A stretch of DNA of 64,000 nucleotides. Source: DATCYX01 sp963714425 (lineage in GTDB: Bacteria; Chloroflexota; Anaerolineae; Anaerolineales; UBA4823). Positions 32,703 to 41,477 of the stretch are shown piece after piece. Within the stretch, counting starts at the first letter, position 1, and each line of letters opens with the position of its first letter. The notes beneath the pieces are model-generated. The model did no database searches and was not told the origin of the DNA. It saw only the letters and a list, made by a program, of their open reading frames with translations. The position numbers and the translations under genes are program-made. The DNA lies in assembly GCA_963714425.1 (NCBI GenBank), contig CAVQOI010000014.1, positions 1 through 64,000 on the forward strand, written 5' to 3'.

Positions 32703-33866
32703 ATGCAATTCGCACAAAGAATGCAATGGCTTCCAGCGCATTACTTCGCTTCCTTAGGTGTCAAGCTGAGCAGTATGGATGCGGATGGCAAGGATGTGAT
32801 CCGGCTGGACGAAGGCGCCCCGGATATGCCGCCTGAGCCATGGATTGTAGATGCCCTGGCGACGTCTGCTGCCAACCCCACGCATCACAGCTACCAGCCA
32901 CACAGAGGCAACAGCCAGCTACGACAGGCCTGGTCGAGTATGTACCAGCGCGCATACGGCGTCGAAATAGATCCTGAACGGGAGGTGCTGCCTTTATTGG
33001 GCTCGAAGGAAGGCATCTTCCACCTGGCGATGGCAGTGGTCGATGTTGGGGATATCGTTTTGGTGCCCGATCCAGGTTACATTACGTACACGCGTGGAGC
33101 GCTTTTTGCTGGGGGTCAGCCGGAATATTTTTCACTTATGGCTGAGCGAGGCTATTTACCAGACCTGGGTGGGATTCCGGGTGACATTGCTCGCCGGGCG
33201 AAAATCTTATGGCTGAATTATCCAAACAACCCGACTGCTGCTGTTGCCTCGCTAGAATTTTTTGCTCAAGCAGTTGATTTTGCTAGAGAGCATAACCTCA
33301 TCATCTGTCACGATGCTGCCTATACCCAGGTGACCTTTGATGGCTACCGCGCTCCCAGCCTGCTGGAAGCACCTGGGGCGAAGGATGTGGGGGTAGAGTT
33401 CAATACACTATCCAAATCGCACAATATGGCTGGCTGGCGGGTGGGGGCAGCCCTGGGGTCTGCGGATGTGCTGCGCACTCTCTACACACTCAAGACCAAC
33501 GTGGATAGCAGCCATTTTCTGCCCGTGATGGATGCAGCCACCGAGGCGATGCAAGGCGATCAAACCTGGCTTGCCAGGCGGAATGAGACCTATCGCCAGC
33601 GCCGAGATGTTCTGCTTGCTGGGCTTAAACGACTTGGTCTGGTAGCGGATACACCGCAGGGCTCGTTGTACGTATGGTGTCGGACGCCCCCAGGATGGTC
33701 TTCAATTGAATTTGTGAACGAGGCTCTTGAGAAGGCGCACGTAAGCCTGACACCCGGGTCCTTCTTCGGGCAGAATGGAGAAGGTCATCTCCGCATTGCT
33801 TTAACTGTGCCTGTAGGACGCATTGAAGAAGCAGTCGACCGGCTAGAACGGTGGTTAGCAAAATGA
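32703..33866 (+). CDS. PLP aminotransferase, class I, in the aromatic operon
   Basis: This is a 387-residue fold-type I aminotransferase. Motifs are RLDEGAPDMPPEPWI, LPLLGSKEGIFHLAMAV, LNYPNNPTAAVA, HDAAYTQVTFDGY and the PLP lysine in NTLSKSHNMAGWRVGAALG; the C-terminal Arg is in EGHLRIAL. Its place between aroE and aroC suggests it makes tyrosine from 4-hydroxyphenylpyruvate, or works on prephenate to give arogenate. Sequence alone resembles the LL-diaminopimelate/aspartate aminotransferase group, so other roles are possible. Confidence 0.88.
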   Translation: MQFAQRMQWLPAHYFASLGVKLSSMDADGKDVIRLDEGAPDMPPEPWIVDALATSAANPTHHSYQPHRGNSQLRQAWSSMYQRAYGVEIDPEREVLPLLGSKEGIFHLAMAVVDVGDIVLVPDPGYITYTRGALFAGGQPEYFSLMAERGYLPDLGGIPGDIARRAKILWLNYPNNPTAAVASLEFFAQAVDFAREHNLIICHDAAYTQVTFDGYRAPSLLEAPGAKDVGVEFNTLSKSHNMAGWRVGAALGSADVLRTLYTLKTNVDSSHFLPVMDAATEAMQGDQTWLARRNETYRQRRDVLLAGLKRLGLVADTPQGSLYVWCRTPPGWSSIEFVNEALEKAHVSLTPGSFFGQNGEGHLRIALTVPVGRIEEAVDRLERWLAK

Positions 33867-35044
33867 GCATACGTTTTTTAACGGCTGGCGAATCTCATGG
33901 TCCGTCATTGGTTGCCATCTTGGAAGGCATGCCTGCTGGGTTGTCGATATCGCTTGATGATATCCAGGCTGATATGCTGCGCCGCCAGCAGGGTTATGGC
34001 GCTGGCCCGCGCATGAAGATCGAGCAAGACACTGTGCAAATGCTGGGAGGGGTCGTTGATTACGGCACAGGACTGGTGACGACTGGAGCTCCACTATCGA
34101 TGCTCATTGAGAACCGTGACCATGAAAAATGGCGCGGCAAGCGCATCGAGCCCATGACTACCCCTCGTCCTGGTCATGCAGATCTGACCGGAGCCCTCAA
34201 GTACGGTTACCCGGATCTTCGGCCTGGGTTGGAACGTGCTTCAGCTAGGGAGACTGCCGCCCGCGTGGCAGTGGGCGCGCTTTGCAGGCAGTTCTTAGCA
34301 CAGTTTGGAGTGCAGGTGGGAGGCTACGTATTTTCTATTGGCGAAGTCGAGGCTGATCTACATGCCATCTCAATCCGAGACCGGATTGCACAGGCGCTGA
34401 AGAGCGAGGTTGCGTGTCCGAGTACATCTGCCTCCGAAGCCATGGCGGAGCGCATACGCCAAGCGATGGCGGAAAAGGATACACTGGGCGGCGTCATCGA
34501 AGTTTTTGCTCTCGGACTTCCCCCTGGGCTTGGGTCGCACGTACACTGGGACCGGCGCCTGGAGGCACGCTTGGGGGCTGCCTTGCTCAGCGTTCAGGCG
34601 ATCAAGGGTGTAGAGATTGGCCCCGCGTTCGAGACAACCCACTTGCCCGGCACCCGCGCTCACGATGCGATCGAGCTAGATGGTGATGCTCTCACGCGAC
34701 CTTCGAACCGTGCTGGGGGGTTAGAGGGGGGGATCACAAATGGGCAGCCCTTACACCTGCGCGCAGCCATGAAGCCGATCGCCACGACCCTCACTCCACA
34801 GCGTACGGTGGATTTGGCAAAAGGTCAGGAGACACCCACCCAGTACGAGCGATCCGATTTTTGTCCCGTACCGCGGGCTGTGGTGATCCTGGAAGCTATG
34901 GTCTCATTTGTATTGGCAGATGCTCTCCTGGAGAAGCTTGGTGGGGATTCCTTGGAGGAGATGCGCCCTCGCTTTGATGCGTTGCGCCAGGCGCGCCTCT
35001 CGGACCTGAACATGGATGGGAATGAGCATGTCTTCTGGCCGTGA
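33863..35044 (+). CDS. aroC: Chorismate synthase
   Basis: This is a 393-residue FMN-dependent lyase giving chorismate. Signature segments: MSIRFLTAGESHGPSL, GYGAGPRMKIEQDTV, RPGHADLTGALKYGYPDLR, ERASARETAARVA and, near the end, QRTVDLAKGQETPTQYERSD. Start is ATG 33863, overlapping the previous stop as ATGA. The 3' end overlaps the next gene by about 29 bases. Confidence 0.95.
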   Translation: MSIRFLTAGESHGPSLVAILEGMPAGLSISLDDIQADMLRRQQGYGAGPRMKIEQDTVQMLGGVVDYGTGLVTTGAPLSMLIENRDHEKWRGKRIEPMTTPRPGHADLTGALKYGYPDLRPGLERASARETAARVAVGALCRQFLAQFGVQVGGYVFSIGEVEADLHAISIRDRIAQALKSEVACPSTSASEAMAERIRQAMAEKDTLGGVIEVFALGLPPGLGSHVHWDRRLEARLGAALLSVQAIKGVEIGPAFETTHLPGTRAHDAIELDGDALTRPSNRAGGLEGGITNGQPLHLRAAMKPIATTLTPQRTVDLAKGQETPTQYERSDFCPVPRAVVILEAMVSFVLADALLEKLGGDSLEEMRPRFDALRQARLSDLNMDGNEHVFWP

Positions 35045-36599
35045 GTTGATCTTCATTTATGGGCCACCTGGCTCAGGGAAAAGCGCTGTCGGGGTGGAAA
35101 TCTCTAAACGGTTAAGCCTTCCTTTCTGGGATCTTGACAATGAGGTCGAGGCACAGGCGAGGTTGAGCATACCGGAAATCTTTTCACAAAAAGGTGAATC
35201 TGAGTTTCGCCGGTGGGAGAGAGAAATCCTTCGGGAGCTTACTCGAAAAGAGTCGGGTGTAATTGCCTTGGGTGGGGGCGCGCTGCTACTCGCCGAAAGT
35301 CGCGCCCTTGTTGAGGATGCCGGGCGGGTAATTTGCATGGACGCGCCTTTTCCAGTCCTGATAGAACGATTGCAGAATGCAGGCGATTCGCGCCCATTGC
35401 TGGAAGGGGAAATAACCACCCGCTTGCAGGGTTTGCTAAGCGAGCGCCGCACTCATTATGCTTCATTTCTCTTGAAATTGGATGCAACTCCTCCGGTAGA
35501 GAAAATCGCCTGCGAAGCCGAGAGATTATTGGGGATGTTTCGTGTAGCCGGTATGGGGACGGCATATGATGTGCGTGTGCGTAGTGGTGTGCTTGCGGAC
35601 ATCGGCGTGATGCTCTCCAGGCGAGGCCTAAACGGGCCGGTGGTTGTGGTCAGCGATACGAATGTTGCCGCCATTTACGCCGAGCGAGTCCTGGCGTCCC
35701 TCGAATCTGCGGGATATGTTTCTTCTTTAGTTATGATGCAGGCAGGGGAAGCGAATAAAAATATGCAAGCTATCGGCGAGTTGTGGGGGAAGTTCCTCTC
35801 AGCAAAAATTGAGCGCACAAGCACCGTCCTCGCACTGGGAGGGGGCGTGGTTGGTGATACTGCAGGGTTTGCTGCCGGAACCTACCTGCGCGGTGTCCCC
35901 TGGGTGGCAGTACCAACAACTTTGCTGGCCATGGCAGACGCCAGTCTGGGGGGCAAGACAGGTGTGGACCTGCCGCAAGGCAAGAATCTGGTTGGGGCTT
36001 TTCACGCTCCCAGGATGGTCATTTCCGATCCCTCGACATTAGCAACCTTGCCCGAAGCTGAGCTCCGCTCTGGCATGGCGGAAGTGGTCAAATCCGGGGT
36101 GATTGGCGACCCCGAGCTATTCTCTTTGTGCGAAGGCGGCTGGTCAGCGGTACACAGATCACTGGAAGAGCTTGTGCGTAGGGCAATGGCGGTCAAAATA
36201 GCAATCATCCAGGATGATCCCTTCGAGGGCGGCATCCGCGCATCATTGAATTTAGGACATACAGTTGGTCATGCCGTTGAGTTGGCTTCGGGATTCAGGC
36301 TTCGTCATGGTGAAGCCGTGGCGATTGGGATGGTAGTGGAAGCGCGCCTGGCTGAATCTCTGGGGATCGCTGAAAAAGGGCTTGCGTTGAAGATAGCTCA
36401 GGTTTTAGACAGATTGGGCTTGCCAGTTGAAATCCCTCATGAACTAGACCGCTCAGCCTTCGTAGCAGCGATGCGTTTGGATAAAAAACGCCATTCCGGT
36501 AGTTTACGCTTCGCCTTGTCAGAGCGCATAGGAAAAGTCCAGATTGGCGTTGAGGTAGACCCCAACCTGGTAACTAGTTCAGACATCCTCCAACAATGA
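35016..36599 (+). CDS. aroKB: Bifunctional shikimate kinase / 3-dehydroquinate synthase
   Basis: This is a 527-residue fusion. Residues about 8-170 are shikimate kinase: FIYGPPGSGKSAVG (P-loop), FWDLDNEVE, EFRRWEREIL, ALGGGALL and the lid Arg region SRPLLEG. Residues about 178-525 are the NAD-dependent dehydroquinate synthase: VVSDTNVAAIY, LGGGVVGDTAGFAAGTYLRG, TTLLAMADASLGGKTGVDL, NLGHTVGHAVE and HGEAVAIGMVVEA. It catalyses steps 2 and 5 of the shikimate pathway in one chain. The order kinase-synthase is the reverse of the order in the fungal AROM pentafunctional protein. Start uncertain among ATG 35016, 35022 and 35028, all inside aroC. Confidence 0.94.
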   Translation: MGMSMSSGRELIFIYGPPGSGKSAVGVEISKRLSLPFWDLDNEVEAQARLSIPEIFSQKGESEFRRWEREILRELTRKESGVIALGGGALLLAESRALVEDAGRVICMDAPFPVLIERLQNAGDSRPLLEGEITTRLQGLLSERRTHYASFLLKLDATPPVEKIACEAERLLGMFRVAGMGTAYDVRVRSGVLADIGVMLSRRGLNGPVVVVSDTNVAAIYAERVLASLESAGYVSSLVMMQAGEANKNMQAIGELWGKFLSAKIERTSTVLALGGGVVGDTAGFAAGTYLRGVPWVAVPTTLLAMADASLGGKTGVDLPQGKNLVGAFHAPRMVISDPSTLATLPEAELRSGMAEVVKSGVIGDPELFSLCEGGWSAVHRSLEELVRRAMAVKIAIIQDDPFEGGIRASLNLGHTVGHAVELASGFRLRHGEAVAIGMVVEARLAESLGIAEKGLALKIAQVLDRLGLPVEIPHELDRSAFVAAMRLDKKRHSGSLRFALSERIGKVQIGVEVDPNLVTSSDILQQ

Positions 36600-36613
36600 T
36601 TTAGGATACGATT

Positions 36614-37060
36614 ATGAAAGCTGTCCTGGTATTGCACGGGCCGAATTTGAATCTCCTGGGGTTGCGAGAGCCGGAAATCTATGGCTCCCTCACCTTGCCA
36701 GAGATTGATCGCCGGTTAGTTGAAAGCGCCGCTGCATTGGAAATCGAAGTGCGCGCATTTCAATCCAATAGCGAGGGGGAATTGATAGATGCGCTCCATA
36801 AAGCTCGCAGTTGGGCGCAAGGGGTAATTATTAACCCTGGGGGATACACGCACACTTCGGTGGCTTTACGTGACGCCATCACAGCCATCGGGTTGCCTGT
36901 AATTGAGGTTCACATCTCTAATGTGCATGCGCGCGAAGAATTTCGGCGGCGCTCGATGATTGCGCCGGTTTGCATGGGATCTATCTCTGGATTTGGGTGG
37001 CGTTCGTATTGGCTGGCTTTACACGCCCTGGCTGTTTTGCTTGAAGATATAGATCGTTAA
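36614..37060 (+). CDS. aroQ: 3-dehydroquinate dehydratase, type II
   Basis: This is a 148-residue small dodecameric dehydratase, step 3 of the shikimate pathway. Motifs: VLHGPNLNLLGLREPEIYG (includes Asn and the catalytic Tyr), QSNSEGELIDALHKA, INPGGYTHTSVALRDAI and VIEVHISNVHAREEFRRRS. It closes the operon; only 11 bp separate it from the convergent jag gene, so a terminator would have to lie inside one of the genes. Confidence 0.96.
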   Translation: MKAVLVLHGPNLNLLGLREPEIYGSLTLPEIDRRLVESAAALEIEVRAFQSNSEGELIDALHKARSWAQGVIINPGGYTHTSVALRDAITAIGLPVIEVHISNVHAREEFRRRSMIAPVCMGSISGFGWRSYWLALHALAVLLEDIDR

Positions 37061-37071
37061 CGATTTGGCAG

Positions 37072-37860
37072 CTACTTAATCAGTATAGTCACCTTGCGAC
37101 GAGGATCTTCCCCAACGCTCTCTGTAGATACCTGGGGGTGATCGCGTAGCTCTATGTGGATGATTCGGCGCTCATTAGCTGGCATGGGCTCTAATACCTG
37201 GCGGCGACCCGTTTTGATGGCTTGATCAGCCATCCGCCGGGCAAGCTGGCGAAGCTGCTGTTCGCGGCGCTTCCGATAGCCCTCCACGTCGACGACCAGG
37301 GTCAGGTTGCGCCCAATCTCTTTAGAGACAATTAGCCCAGCAATGTATTGCAATGCATTAAGTGTTTCCGCCTGACGACCGATTAGGATGCTTAAATCCT
37401 TGCCGGTGATATCCACGAGGATCGGCGTGCGGTTGCGCATGTCATCAGGCTCGCCAAACCTGGCGCTCACATCTGCTGTCACGTGCATTTTGTGAAGCAA
37501 TTCCGAGACTGTGTCCTCGGCAACATCGAGGATATGCTCCTCAAACCCTTCAAATTCCACAATTGATGGGGAAACTTTTCCGATTACTTCCGGCTCCTCA
37601 AATTCTTCTTCGTCCTCGTCCAACATGGGTTGGATTTGTTCTTCACCGACTGCTTCCGCAGCAACCACAGGACCGGAGCCTTTGATACTCAAGCGTATTC
37701 GTGCCTGGCGGGAACCCAGACCGAAGAGCCCTTTGTTACCTTCATCCAGCACCTCAATATCTACAGCACCTTCAGATAAACCCAACTCGCTCAGCCCTTT
37801 TTCAACAGCTTCCTCTATCGTCGGGGCAATTACCTCTAATGTGGCACGTTTTTTGCTCAT
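37072..37860 (-). CDS. khpB: RNA-binding protein KhpB (Jag/EloR)
   Basis: This is a 262-residue protein with a Jag-N domain (residues 1-52, ATLEVIAPTIEEAVEKGLSEL, GLFGLGSRQARI), an acidic linker (about 75-105), a KH domain containing LSILIGRQAETLNALQYI, and a C-terminal R3H domain with RRQVLEPMPANERRIIHIEL. It binds RNA and influences cell-wall growth together with KhpA in Gram-positives. The position after yidC is the usual one. The KH loop reads IGRQAETL where many have IGKxGxTL. Confidence 0.94.
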   Translation of the reverse strand: MSKKRATLEVIAPTIEEAVEKGLSELGLSEGAVDIEVLDEGNKGLFGLGSRQARIRLSIKGSGPVVAAEAVGEEQIQPMLDEDEEEFEEPEVIGKVSPSIVEFEGFEEHILDVAEDTVSELLHKMHVTADVSARFGEPDDMRNRTPILVDITGKDLSILIGRQAETLNALQYIAGLIVSKEIGRNLTLVVDVEGYRKRREQQLRQLARRMADQAIKTGRRQVLEPMPANERRIIHIELRDHPQVSTESVGEDPRRKVTILIK

Positions 37861-37884
37861 AATAGCCTCTCATATCATTTACCG

Positions 37885-38649
37885 CTATCCGGCGCGGGGC
37901 TTCCGAGTTGGGATGAGGTTGCTCCATTCGAGTTTTCCCATCGCCGCATATTGAAGAATTGTGAACAAGTTGCTCGCTACGAAGTACAGCGCCAGTCCAG
38001 ATGAGAACGAATACGCCAACCAACCCATCAAGAAAGGCATGTACAGGTTCATTGCCTGAGCCATTTGAGCGCCTTGCTCTCCCGGCTGGGACATCGGGGT
38101 CATCAGCTTGGATTGCATATAAGTGGTGATTACAACCAGGATCGCCAGTACGGGCACTCCAAATCCAAAAATCACCAGTCGCTCTGGTTGGCTTAGATCC
38201 ATCCACAGAAAGCGGTTGTTTAATGGGATCAAAGCCGAGGCGTTAATGAATGGATAGATATGTGTGGACAGGTCGAGCAGTTGGATCGGCGCGACAGCCA
38301 GGGCGCGGATTATCGCCTGGTAAAGCCCAATGATGATTGGGAACTGGATAATCGTTGGTAGGCATGAGCCGAAGGGGTTGACCCCCATCTCTTTATATAG
38401 AGCCATCTGCTCCTGAGCCAGCTTCTCCCGGTTGTCCTTATATTTTTTCTGGATCTCCTGCCACTTCTTGGATTTCTGCATATCCTGCATCGACTGGGCG
38501 CCTTTCATTTGCTGAGCCGTGAGCGGGTAAGTTATCAGGCGCACCAAAAGCGTGAACAGGATGATCGATAAGCCGAAATTTTGACCTAACACGCTGTAGA
38601 TCCAAAGCAGCGTGTTGACCATAGGGTTGATTATCAGAGTATTCCACAT
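37885..38649 (-). CDS. yidC: Membrane protein insertase YidC/Oxa1
   Basis: This is a 254-residue insertase core without the large periplasmic P1 domain of enterobacteria, as in Gram-positives. Segments: NFGLSIILFTLLVRLITYPLTAQQMK (hydrophilic-groove Arg in LLVRLI), the cytoplasmic helical hairpin QKSKKWQEIQKKYKDNREKLAQE, NPFGSCLPTIIQFPIIIGLY, and the C-terminal NLFTILQYAAM. It inserts membrane proteins with or without Sec. The start sits 17 bases after the stop of the propeller gene. Confidence 0.95.
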   Translation of the reverse strand: MWNTLIINPMVNTLLWIYSVLGQNFGLSIILFTLLVRLITYPLTAQQMKGAQSMQDMQKSKKWQEIQKKYKDNREKLAQEQMALYKEMGVNPFGSCLPTIIQFPIIIGLYQAIIRALAVAPIQLLDLSTHIYPFINASALIPLNNRFLWMDLSQPERLVIFGFGVPVLAILVVITTYMQSKLMTPMSQPGEQGAQMAQAMNLYMPFLMGWLAYSFSSGLALYFVASNLFTILQYAAMGKLEWSNLIPTRKPRAG

Positions 38650-38666
38650 AAGCGTATTTTCCGTTA

Positions 38667-39791
38667 CTATTTTGCCGGGATGAACACCCAGACACTTTGC
38701 GGGCTACCATTTATGTCCAAGGCAACCAAATGCTCATCAACACCGGAAGGTGCCAATAAGATTTTATCACCTGCCAATACAGGGCTGGCGTGCAGCTTGC
38801 CACGCAGGAATTTCTGCTCGCCGTTTGCTCCTTGGGTCGATATCGTGGTGAGGTTTTGTTCCCAGAGGATCTTTCCGTCATACTCGAGCGCGTACACCGA
38901 TCCAGCTTCTGTGGTGAAGTATAGCGTGTCCTCTGTCAAAAACGGGGGTTGGGCGATGGGTCCATCCGGTGTAATTTTCCAAAGTGTTTCGCCGGTGAGT
39001 GCATCCATAGCATACAACGACCCACTCAGATCTCCGAAATACAGCACACCTTCCCTTAAGGTGGGACCACCCCATACCCAGCCATCCGTTGTCTGCCTCC
39101 ACAGGATCTGCCCGCTCTCAGCATTAATAGCCAGCATCTCTTTATTGAAAGTTCCGATATAGAGTGTGCCTTCCGGCCCATAGGCAGGCGTGCCCACAGA
39201 TGCACCTCCGATATCGATGGCCGGCCACTTCTCAGATCCACTTTGCGTGTCGATTGCATAGATGTGATGATCCATGCTCGTCAGGAAGACACATTCACAA
39301 TTCGGATCGCTCGCCGGTTGTGCCCATTGCTCCCCTTCGGTCATGTACGTCCACAGTAGCTTTCCCTTAAAATCGAGTGCATACAGGCTGCGGTCAGCAT
39401 TGGGCGCAAGGATATGCAAATTGCCTGCAAGTGGGCTGCTGATATAGCGGTTCTTGGCATCTTTGAAAGACCAGATCTCATTTCCGGTCTTTGGGTCCAG
39501 GCTGTAGAGGGAGTTGTCATATCCCCCAACCAACAACTGCCCATCATCCGTGAGCAGGGGAGTGGCAAAGAAGGTTATCTTGTTGTCAGCCTCTTTGGGG
39601 AAGCGCCATTTCTCGACCCCAGTTGCCAGATCGACGGCGTAGACATGCTGGTTATAGGCTAGGTAAGCCGTATCGCTGTCCGCAGTCAGGCCAGGCCAGC
39701 TTGATGCAGCCGTAGCTGCACCTCCTGCACAGGCACTGAGGGTGAATGACAGCAGAATGAGGAGGATCAAGATTTTGGTGGATTGTTTCAT
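38667..39791 (-). CDS. PQQ-type (BamB-like) beta-propeller lipoprotein
   Basis: This is a 374-residue lipoprotein: MKQSTKILILLILLSFTLSACAGG with lipobox LSAC. The body is a seven- or eight-bladed propeller of the PQQ repeat kind (VYAVDLATGVEKWRFP, LYSLDPKTGNEIWSF, IYAIDTQSGSEKWPA, MLAINAESGQILWRQ, LYAMDALTGETLWKI). Such propellers bind proteins rather than PQQ in BamB. It lies between yidD and yidC, inside an otherwise conserved cluster, so a role in folding or quality control of proteins leaving YidC is an attractive but unproved idea. Confidence 0.82.
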   Translation of the reverse strand: MKQSTKILILLILLSFTLSACAGGAATAASSWPGLTADSDTAYLAYNQHVYAVDLATGVEKWRFPKEADNKITFFATPLLTDDGQLLVGGYDNSLYSLDPKTGNEIWSFKDAKNRYISSPLAGNLHILAPNADRSLYALDFKGKLLWTYMTEGEQWAQPASDPNCECVFLTSMDHHIYAIDTQSGSEKWPAIDIGGASVGTPAYGPEGTLYIGTFNKEMLAINAESGQILWRQTTDGWVWGGPTLREGVLYFGDLSGSLYAMDALTGETLWKITPDGPIAQPPFLTEDTLYFTTEAGSVYALEYDGKILWEQNLTTISTQGANGEQKFLRGKLHASPVLAGDKILLAPSGVDEHLVALDINGSPQSVWVFIPAK

Positions 39792-39841
39792 AGAAAATTC
39801 ATATTTATTGAATTGCCCCCCAATGAGGGCTTGGGTCAGGT

Positions 39842-40135
39842 TTAGGGAACCGGATCGAACCCCCCGGGGTTGAATGGATTACAGCGAAGAACGCGCCAGC
39901 CAGCCATCAGTGTACCTTTGAGAGCCCCGTACCTGTATATCGCCTGGTAGCCATAATGCGAGCATGAGGGATGAAATCGGCACGTATTCGGGGGAAGTCC
40001 ACGCGCGATGGTCAGTTGGTAAAGGCGAATAATTGCCAGAAGTGATAACCGAGGCAAATTCCTCAATTGAAAAGGCAGGTCGCGAAGCTGCGGCTCGGAG
40101 GCGTATTCTTGGGAGTGGTCAAGATTGCTGCTCAT
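39842..40135 (-). CDS. yidD: Membrane protein insertion efficiency factor YidD
   Basis: This is a 97-residue protein of the YidD family: IIRLYQLTIARGLPPNTCRFHPSCSHYGYQAI with the conserved Cys pair, RYGALKGTLMAGWRVLRCNPF and the closing GGFDPVP. It assists YidC-dependent insertion. An N-terminal extension of about 30 residues (residues 1-33) precedes the family core, so a later start is possible. It overlaps rnpA by 17 bases. Confidence 0.92.
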   Translation of the reverse strand: MSSNLDHSQEYASEPQLRDLPFQLRNLPRLSLLAIIRLYQLTIARGLPPNTCRFHPSCSHYGYQAIYRYGALKGTLMAGWRVLRCNPFNPGGFDPVP

Positions 40136-40472
40136 GAATATCGATCAATTCCGCGCGCTGCAGTAGTGCAAGAATGGCTTGTTGGATATCCTGGAAGGTT
40201 GCATTGAGAATGGGTTTACGGGCGATCAGAATAAGGTCATTTCCTGGTTGGATCAGTTTGAGCAGGGGATTGGTTGCTGCGCGGATCTGCCGTTTTGCCT
40301 GATTACGTTGGACTGCCCCGCCCAGGCTTCGCCCTGCAGAAACCGCCACGCGCGAGATGATGTGCGGGTTCTCACACACAACCAACACAATAAGCGGGTG
40401 GGCAATAGACTTTCCCTGGCGCCTCACCCGCTTGAAGTCGGCTGATTTTCTCAGTCGAAATCTGCGATTCAC
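40119..40472 (-). CDS. rnpA: Ribonuclease P protein component
   Basis: This is a 117-residue basic protein with the RNase P signature GGAVQRNQAKRQIRAA (family GNAVxRNRxKRxLRE) and an N-terminal RFRLRKSADFKRVRRQGKS. It binds RNase P RNA and promotes 5' maturation of tRNAs. Position between rpmH and yidD is canonical. Confidence 0.95.
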   Translation of the reverse strand: MNRRFRLRKSADFKRVRRQGKSIAHPLIVLVVCENPHIISRVAVSAGRSLGGAVQRNQAKRQIRAATNPLLKLIQPGNDLILIARKPILNATFQDIQQAILALLQRAELIDIHEQQS

Positions 40473-40521
40473 ATGTCCAATGGAGCCATCTCATGCAGGT
40501 AAGCCATCCGCTCCAGATGGG

Positions 40522-40698
40522 TTATCCGTTCCAGTTCGTTTTTTTGACGTGATTGTTCTTCGTCACTGACAGGCGATAGCGACCCTTCAAGCGGCGGCTC
40601 TTAATGACTTTGCGACCCCCGGCGCTAGCCATCCGCTTCCGGAATCCGTGCACGCGCAACCTGCGACGTATTTTTGGCTGGTAGGTTCGTTTCGGCAT
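40522..40698 (-). CDS. rpmH: Large ribosomal subunit protein bL34
   Basis: This is a 58-residue protein, start ATG at 40698 on the minus strand. It begins MPKRTYQPKIRRRLRVHGF and continues RKRMASAGGRKVIKSRRLKG with the ending RYRLSV typical of L34 (usually 44-47 residues). Twelve or so extra residues, TKNNHVKKTNWNG, follow the canonical end. A component of the 50S subunit. It is 49 bp before rnpA and probably cotranscribed with it. Confidence 0.94.
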   Translation of the reverse strand: MPKRTYQPKIRRRLRVHGFRKRMASAGGRKVIKSRRLKGRYRLSVTKNNHVKKTNWNG

Positions 40699-40779
40699 AA
40701 ATGATATTCCAATCCTGAATTAATGATAGCAAAATAAGACACAGACGAAAGGCGATTATACTCTATGGCTGGGGTTTGG

Positions 40780-41475
40780 TCAAATGCGTTTCTTTCCGTA
40801 CGAATTTGGTTTAGGACCTGCAAACAATGCCGCCAGCTGCTCAGCACCGGCAGAATCGGTAATTGCCAGCACTTCATCTTCCGCCTCAAGTTCCGTGATA
40901 CCGCGAGGGACAACGACTTTTCCCTGGCGGATGATTGCCGCGATCACACAGTTTTCCGGCAGGTTCATGTCCTTGATCGCGACACCAATTGCTATTGCAC
41001 CGGCTGGGATTTTTTCCTCAACCAGGGAGTACTCCCCCCGGCGTAGCTTGATGAGCGTCATCATATCACCCATCGACATTTCTTCTTCAATCAGCCGGGC
41101 CATGATCTCGGCGTTGTTGAGATCAACATCGACGTGAAATTTTTTGTCAAATAGCCAAGCGTTGCGCGGGTTATTGACACGCGCGATTGTGCGGGGCACT
41201 TGATAGAGCGAGCGTGCCAGATAGCAAACCGCCAGATTCTCAGCATCGTATACAGTACAGGCAGCCAGGACATCCGCATTTTGGATGTTGGCGTTTTCCA
41301 ATACAGCCAGGTCGAGGATGTATCCTTCGAAAATAATCTCTGTCGGCAGCTCGCGATGGATGCGCGAGACAATCTCCGGACGATGTTCGATAATATGCAC
41401 TTGATGGTTTTGGTTGAGGAGCAGGGTCGCCAGTTGTGTGCCAGTCCGGCCTCCCCCGATGATGAGTACAAACAT
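40780..41475 (-). CDS. TrkA/KtrA-type potassium channel regulatory subunit (second)
   Basis: This is a 231-residue protein with an RCK-N Rossmann domain (FVLIIGGGRTGTQLATLLLNQ, a short segment IIEHRPE as nucleotide-binding acidic end, and VLAACTVYDAENLAVCYLAR) and a C-terminal RCK-C domain (EYSLVEEKIPAGAIAIGVAI, LEAEDEVLAITDS). Such subunits gate K+ transporters in response to NAD(H), ATP or c-di-AMP. It follows the other TrkA-like gene after 2 bases. Confidence 0.9.
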   Translation of the reverse strand: MFVLIIGGGRTGTQLATLLLNQNHQVHIIEHRPEIVSRIHRELPTEIIFEGYILDLAVLENANIQNADVLAACTVYDAENLAVCYLARSLYQVPRTIARVNNPRNAWLFDKKFHVDVDLNNAEIMARLIEEEMSMGDMMTLIKLRRGEYSLVEEKIPAGAIAIGVAIKDMNLPENCVIAAIIRQGKVVVPRGITELEAEDEVLAITDSAGAEQLAALFAGPKPNSYGKKRI

Positions 41476-41477
41476 TG

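Noticed and set aside
40470..40780. Replication origin near rpmH
   Set aside because: No dnaA or dnaN gene is adjacent and no run of DnaA boxes (TTATCCACA-like) was found.
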